Shown: positions 19,802 through 22,352 of the stretch, piece by piece
Layout of the letters: every line of letters begins with the position of its first letter
Position numbering within the stretch: position 1 is the first letter of the stretch
Virus record (IMG/VR): IMGVR_UViG_3300030116_001308
Span: 1 to 22,352 of that record
DNA length: 22,352 nt
From: a virus
Direction: 5' to 3' (one strand)
Translations under genes and position numbers: made by a program
Notes under the pieces: generated by a model
Database searches by the model: none
What the model was told of the DNA's origin: nothing
What the model saw: only the letters and a program-made list of their open reading frames with translations

Positions 19802-20287
19802 ATGCTTACATCAAAGCAAATGGGTATCAAAATTGGTGGCATCAGAAAGTCATCTGAAGCTATCAGAAACAATGTTCATGAAGTACTCTGCAATGCAGCT
19901 GGGTATGTACTGAAAGACGGCGACGCAACATTCTTTACAAGGTTGTTGCAAGCAACCAATGGCATCAACCAACAACGCATCAAGCGTTGGATAAAGGACA
20001 ACGGGTTGGTCACTTGGAACAAGCAAAAGAACCAGTACACTGTGAACAAAAACGCTAGAAAAGAAGCAGAGGAAAAGTTTGCAGACGCACACGATTTCTG
20101 CTTGTACCTTTTCACAGACGTTCCACAATGGCACATTGACCCACCTAAAGCTGAGACTGAGAAGAAAGAATTCGACGTCAAGGTTTGGGCGGCTCGACAG
20201 TACAAAGCACAGCCAGATCATCTCGATGCTATGATCAAGGAGCTTTCAAAGTACAAGGAAAAAGCACAGCTTGACCTTGTCGCTTAA
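19802..20287 (+). CDS. First rightward gene, hypothetical protein (161 aa)
   Basis: The start is taken at ATG 19802 because GGAG lies six bases upstream; the in-frame ATG at 19790 overlaps that site. The 161-residue protein begins MLTSKQMGIKIGGIRKSSEA, is helical, and has a basic middle (INQQRIKRWIKDNGLVTW, then NKQKNQYTVNKNARKEAEEK) that could be a winged-helix-like nucleic-acid binding element. A tryptophan-rich DVPQWHIDPPKAETEKKE part and a helical C-terminus ending YKEKAQLDLVA follow. I recall similar unassigned proteins as early genes in marine podoviruses. As the first gene of the operon, immediately before a repeat array, it may be the protein that binds those repeats, but this is inference only. 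Confidence 0.75.
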   Translation: MLTSKQMGIKIGGIRKSSEAIRNNVHEVLCNAAGYVLKDGDATFFTRLLQATNGINQQRIKRWIKDNGLVTWNKQKNQYTVNKNARKEAEEKFADAHDFCLYLFTDVPQWHIDPPKAETEKKEFDVKVWAARQYKAQPDHLDAMIKELSKYKEKAQLDLVA

Positions 20288-20288
20288 G

Positions 20289-20321
20289 TGACGTCATGCG
20301 AAACGTCATGTAAAACGTCAT
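20289..20321 (+). repeat. Three ACGTCAT repeats at exact 12-base spacing
   Basis: ACGTCAT occurs at 20291-20297, 20303-20309 and 20315-20321, each copy beginning 12 bases after the last. The first copy is part of the palindrome TGACGTCA (20289-20296), and the other two are AACGTCAT. The constant period suggests binding of protein copies on nearly the same face of the helix. Confidence 0.8.
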
Positions 20322-20362
20322 ATTGGGAAACTCAATAAAAACAATCACTTGGGTGTACCTTT

Positions 20363-20386
20363 ATGACGTTATGACGTTATGACGTT
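20363..20386 (-). repeat. Three head-to-tail ATGACGTT repeats
   Basis: ATGACGTT, the complement of AACGTCAT, is repeated three times without spacing (20363-20370, 20371-20378, 20379-20386). The set is inverted relative to the copies on both sides, and an AT-rich stretch with TATAAT follows immediately. It sits where the -35 region of that -10 box would be. Confidence 0.85.
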
Positions 20387-20465
20387 AATATAAAGTATAA
20401 TCAGATATTTCAAAGTGTGCATGGTTAACGTGTATACGACCGCTTATGTTATGTCTCTCTCAATG

Positions 20466-20552
20466 AGCGTCATAACGTCATAAGCTAACGAACTCAATAA
20501 CTTAAACAAATCGAAACGTCATAATGAGCGTCATAACTCGTATGAACGTCAC
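20466..20552 (+). repeat. Five AACGTCAT/AGCGTCAT repeats before the next gene
   Basis: AGCGTCAT (20466-20473) and AACGTCAT (20474-20481) abut each other. AACGTCAT recurs at 20515-20522, AGCGTCAT at 20527-20534 and AACGTCAC at 20545-20552. The last copy ends ten bases before the GGAGG of the next gene, so a bound protein could block its transcription or translation. Confidence 0.8.
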
Positions 20553-20570
20553 ATACTATTGGAGGTACTA

Positions 20571-20855
20571 ATGAAGTCTTATCATAATTATCAAAAGCCA
20601 ACGCCTAAAGTATCATGCAATTGGCACAGAAAACTATCCTCTGCTGACAAGCAAGATAGGGCAATCGCACGTAGCGTATCCGAAACTGCAACCAACAAGC
20701 ACGAGGATATTCTCAAGAAGTATTCGATTACATCGGATGACGGTGCGTGGCTAGTTGTGATGAAAGGTAGACACGACGTTCCTGTCTATAGATCTGCCAC
20801 GCTCAACGACGCTATCGAGTACACACATTATTTCGATCGTGTCTACAACGCGTAA
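20571..20855 (+). CDS. Hypothetical protein (94 aa)
   Basis: The start is ATG 20571 with GGAGG five bases upstream; a TTG at 20559 lies in frame inside that region and is unlikely. The 94-residue protein begins MKSYHNYQKPTPKVSCNWHR, is basic and hydrophilic in its first half, and ends in a compact part (SDDGAWLVVMKGRHDVPVYR, then SATLNDAIEYTHYFDRVYNA) that looks like one helix packed on beta strands. I do not recognise a family. It is followed nine bases later by the tRNA gene, so it probably belongs to the same early transcript. Confidence 0.65.
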   Translation: MKSYHNYQKPTPKVSCNWHRKLSSADKQDRAIARSVSETATNKHEDILKKYSITSDDGAWLVVMKGRHDVPVYRSATLNDAIEYTHYFDRVYNA

Positions 20856-20864
20856 ACTGTTTAT

Positions 20865-20938
20865 GGGGGTCTGGTGTAATGGTAGCACGACAAGTTCCAA
20901 CCTTGTAAGCGTGGGTTCAATTCCTACGACCTCTGCCA
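20865..20938 (+). tRNA. tRNA-Trp (anticodon CCA)
   Basis: A complete cloverleaf can be drawn. The acceptor is GGGGGTC / GACCTCT with two G-U pairs, and the D stem is GTGT / GCAC with loop AATGGTA. The anticodon stem is ACAAG / CTTGT with loop TTCCAAC, giving anticodon CCA at 20897-20899. The variable loop is AAGC, and the T stem GTGGG / CCTAC has loop TTCAATT. The discriminator is G and a 3' CCA is encoded (20936-20938). It lies within the rightward operon of small genes. It reads the single Trp codon UGG and may supplement host supply or replace a damaged host tRNA. Confidence 0.92.
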
Positions 20939-20957
20939 ATTCAAATGAGGTAGTGAA

Positions 20958-21065
20958 ATGAAGAAAAGAAATCGACAACAACTCGAAGATCTTATCGGAG
21001 TGCTTTGCATATTCGGTACATATATCGTGCTGATATTTCTAGCGTATGGACTAGAGAGGTATTGA
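20958..21065 (+). CDS. Small single-span membrane protein (35 aa)
   Basis: The frame from ATG 20958 to TGA 21063-21065 encodes a basic N-terminus (MKKRNRQQLEDL) followed by a hydrophobic stretch of about 20 residues (IGVLCIFGTYIVLIFLAY) and a short end GLERY. GAGG lies seven bases before the start. It lies between the tRNA and the next membrane or exported protein, one base from the latter's start. Short membrane proteins of this kind are typical early phage genes, acting on host membranes or transporters, but no specific role can be given. Confidence 0.6.
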   Translation: MKKRNRQQLEDLIGVLCIFGTYIVLIFLAYGLERY

Positions 21066-21066
21066 T

Positions 21067-21330
21067 ATGTTTACACAATACGTAACTGCTCTTGTAATAT
21101 CATATGTAATAACAATAGGTGGCGAACCCAAAGTAGTGGATAGCGTGACCTATTTTCAAAATGCTGAAGATTGTCAACAAGCATTTCAACACACAAATGT
21201 TGGGGAAAATTTATACGCTCATCTACGACGTGTTTACGGCGAGCGTATGAGTATGAGTTGCGAGCCTACAAACATTGTAAGCAAGCCAATGAATATCCCA
21301 CCCCCACGACCTAAAATATTGGAGGACTAA
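21067..21330 (+). CDS. Probable exported small protein with two cysteines (87 aa)
   Basis: This 87-residue protein has a hydrophobic N-terminal segment (FTQYVTALVISYVITIGG, about 2-19) that could be a signal peptide or anchor, followed by YFQNAEDCQQAFQH with C36 and a second cysteine C65 in MSMSCEPTN. A proline-rich end (NIPPPRPKILED) follows. The 'F---EDC--AF...C-P' layout is common in small periplasmic or secreted proteins in phages and bacteria, where the two cysteines pair (recollection). AGAGG precedes the start, with only one base between the upstream stop and its ATG. Exact function unknown. Confidence 0.6.
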   Translation: MFTQYVTALVISYVITIGGEPKVVDSVTYFQNAEDCQQAFQHTNVGENLYAHLRRVYGERMSMSCEPTNIVSKPMNIPPPRPKILED

Positions 21331-21331
21331 T

Positions 21332-21502
21332 ATGCGTTTACGTTTAGCGACCAAATGGAAAACTGATGCTCATTACTACAAGTATGAGCGTCGATACGAT
21401 AACGGAAGACTTGCGAGCCGTTACATCAAGTCCCAGGCGGCGCGGGAACGACGACGCAACTCTAAAGCAATAACACGTTATGAACTTAAGATGGAGGTAT
21501 AG
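21332..21502 (+). CDS. Small basic protein (56 aa)
   Basis: The frame from ATG 21332 to TAG 21500-21502 encodes MRLRLATKWKTDAHYYKYER with a very basic centre (RYIKSQAARERRRNSKAITR) and an end YELKMEV. GGAGG lies six bases before the start. It is Arg/Tyr-rich and likely binds nucleic acid; it may be a small ribosome-, RNA- or DNA-associated protein. Its last bases contain the ribosome binding site (GGAGG) of the following gene, and its stop codon touches that gene's ATG, so the two are probably coupled. No family recognised. Confidence 0.6.
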   Translation: MRLRLATKWKTDAHYYKYERRYDNGRLASRYIKSQAARERRRNSKAITRYELKMEV

Positions 21503-21700
21503 ATGAAACGACCAAGGTGTTTCAAGTGTGACGAGTTCTTTCCGACCAAGCGTTGGAAACTTGGGTACAACACTTGTCTAACGTGTGGGCAATCGGTAGC
21601 GGAGCAAGTAAAGTTCTGCGTCGTTCCCATGCACAAATCAAACTACGTTGTGGTATCTAACAAAGCAGAGCTAAAAGGTATCAACAACAAAACACAATGA
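21503..21700 (+). CDS. Zinc-ribbon protein (65 aa)
   Basis: A 65-residue protein with two CxxC knuckles: CFKC at residues 6-9 and CLTC at 25-28, separated by 15 residues, a zinc-ribbon layout. Basic residues between them (FPTKRWKLGYN) and the start MKRPR fit nucleic-acid or protein binding. The C-terminal part (VKFCVVPMHKSNYVVVSNKA) looks like a beta hairpin. Such small zinc proteins are frequent among early phage genes. The start directly abuts the preceding stop codon and uses a GGAGG inside the upstream gene. The specific target is unknown. Confidence 0.7.
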   Translation: MKRPRCFKCDEFFPTKRWKLGYNTCLTCGQSVAEQVKFCVVPMHKSNYVVVSNKAELKGINNKTQ

Positions 21701-21711
21701 TGGAGGAGTAA

Positions 21712-22035
21712 ATGAATTACGAAGTAATAATGTTCGTCGTCGCGTTCCTGTGCAGCGGGGCGCTCGTCACCGTCTACATACTCTGGCTAGCAGGACTGTT
21801 CAGTAATCGTTCAAAGCCACAATCCGTATATGACGCAATCATAATGGACGCAATCGTACTCAAGAAAGTAGAGGAATGGCTTGAGGAAGAAATAAAAGAT
21901 GCTGACGATATTTTAAAAGATGCCGACTACCCACAAAATGATGACATAGTTGAGGGTAGATATGAGTGTGCTGAAAGTTTGAAAAACATGATCAAACAAT
22001 GGCGAAGTGAAGTAGATATAACAATTACAAAGTGA
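21712..22035 (+). CDS. Membrane-anchored acidic protein (107 aa)
   Basis: This 107-residue protein has a transmembrane helix at about residues 5-30 (VIMFVVAFLCSGALVTVYIL), then a cytoplasmic or periplasmic acidic helical part (VEEWLEEEIKDADDILKDAD) and a helical end (ECAESLKNMIKQWRSEVDI). GGAGGAG lies four to five bases before ATG 21712. It follows the zinc-ribbon gene by 11 bases. No family is recognised; it would tether an acidic helical domain to the membrane. Confidence 0.65.
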   Translation: MNYEVIMFVVAFLCSGALVTVYILWLAGLFSNRSKPQSVYDAIIMDAIVLKKVEEWLEEEIKDADDILKDADYPQNDDIVEGRYECAESLKNMIKQWRSEVDITITK

Positions 22036-22042
22036 GGACTAA

Positions 22043-22352
22043 ATGTTTACAACCAAAGACATTGAAAAAATAAACAAGTATATCGACATCTTAGATGCCA
22101 AACAATTGTATAACTTACTACAAGTAGTGGCTGATGGTATACAAAGTGCAGAAAAAAATTCAGACAAACCCTTAACGGATAAAGAGAAAAAAGTTATTGC
22201 TGTGCATCAAATATGCCATGAGTTAGTTAAAGCTGAACGTACCTACAACGTAGCTAAAGATTTCGCTATAAATGATATAATAAATAAAGATGACTACATC
22301 TATCGCGGCGGGAATGACGACGTCGTTCGCAAAGCCGGTTGCGATATGTGGA
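22043..22352 (+). CDS. Hypothetical helical protein (partial, runs off the right edge)
   Basis: The frame starts at ATG 22043, preceded by GAGGACTAA, and stays open for 103 codons to the window end. It begins MFTTKDIEKINKYIDILDAK with QLYNLLQVVADGIQ, and is helical and hydrophilic, with a later DDYIYRGGNDDVVRKAGCDM. The end of the protein is outside the window, so length and family are unknown. It follows the membrane-anchored acidic gene by seven bases and continues the rightward operon. Confidence 0.6.
   Translation, partial: MFTTKDIEKINKYIDILDAKQLYNLLQVVADGIQSAEKNSDKPLTDKEKKVIAVHQICHELVKAERTYNVAKDFAINDIINKDDYIYRGGNDDVVRKAGCDMW

Larger units (their letters stand above)
20288..20570. other. 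Non-coding gap packed with AACGTCAT repeats, possible origin or operator region
   Basis: No gene is seen in these 283 bases. They hold about eleven copies of AACGTCAT or close variants in both orientations (see the repeat entries), an AT-rich centre (20387-20410) that contains a perfect TATAAT at 20396-20401 without a good -35 box, and the ribosome binding site GGAGG just before the next gene. Repeats plus an AT-rich stretch are the usual parts of an iteron-type replication origin. A regulated promoter with multiple operators is the alternative. Confidence 0.6.

Noticed and set aside
19850-20221. Two overlapping minus frames of 123 and 109 codons
   Set aside because: Antisense to the first rightward gene, which has a good ribosome binding site and protein-like sequence.
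20289-20552. CRISPR array
   Set aside because: Repeats are 8 bases, in both orientations and irregularly spaced, without 25-40 base repeats or spacers.
20865-20938. Prophage attachment site at the tRNA gene
   Set aside because: No integrase or duplicated tRNA end is visible in the window, and the tRNA is complete and inside an operon.
20751-20981. 76-codon minus frame containing a VVGIEPTLTRLELVVLP-like stretch
   Set aside because: That string is the well-known false translation antisense to tRNA genes; it overlaps the tRNA-Trp.

Overview
The window is part of a tailed double-stranded DNA phage genome, most likely a marine podovirus-like (short-tailed) phage of a Gram-negative bacterium. 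Support for this comes from a complete head-morphogenesis order (candidate small terminase, large terminase, portal, scaffold, major capsid protein), from fibre proteins and small Lys-rich proteins of kinds common in cyanophages and pelagiphages, and from dense packing with 1-11 base overlaps. The host cannot be named from the sequence. No integrase, repressor or DNA polymerase is visible.

Layout: the genome is divergently transcribed. Leftward (- strand) from about 19.3 kb to position 1 runs the late region. It holds DNA packaging and head genes (19.3-12.4 kb), head-tail adaptor and tail-associated genes (12.4-9.0 kb), a long array of short fibre-like proteins (9.1-2.3 kb), and a lysis and small-protein cluster (2.3 kb to position 1). 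That last cluster has several small membrane proteins, a GTA-type three-helix holin candidate and the start of an M15 zinc peptidase endolysin cut by the window edge. Rightward (+ strand) from 19.8 kb runs an operon of small, mostly unrecognised genes with good ribosome binding sites, probably early or middle genes. It contains a tRNA-Trp(CCA) gene, a zinc-ribbon protein and small membrane or exported proteins, and the last gene runs off the right edge.

Two non-coding blocks stand out. The 0.5 kb divergent region (19304-19801) holds G and C tracts with G-quadruplex potential and several inverted repeats. The 0.28 kb gap after the first rightward gene (20288-20570) is packed with about eleven copies of AACGTCAT or its complement in inverted clusters, like an iteron origin or an operator array.

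The most unusual feature is the fibre region. Instead of one long fibre there are at least nine separately translated proteins of 149-208 residues in three paralogous classes: C1q-like jelly rolls ending in GFLIG-type tails, 'ITPKF' proteins ending in EIAQ-type tails, and 'MPYIG' proteins. Two of the classes share a short N-terminal peptide. This looks like a set of interchangeable adhesin heads docking on one virion site. The long genes usual for short-tailed phages (nozzle, ejection proteins) are absent here and would have to lie beyond the left edge. Nine intact genes shorter than 60 codons were found by reading the gaps and are annotated below.
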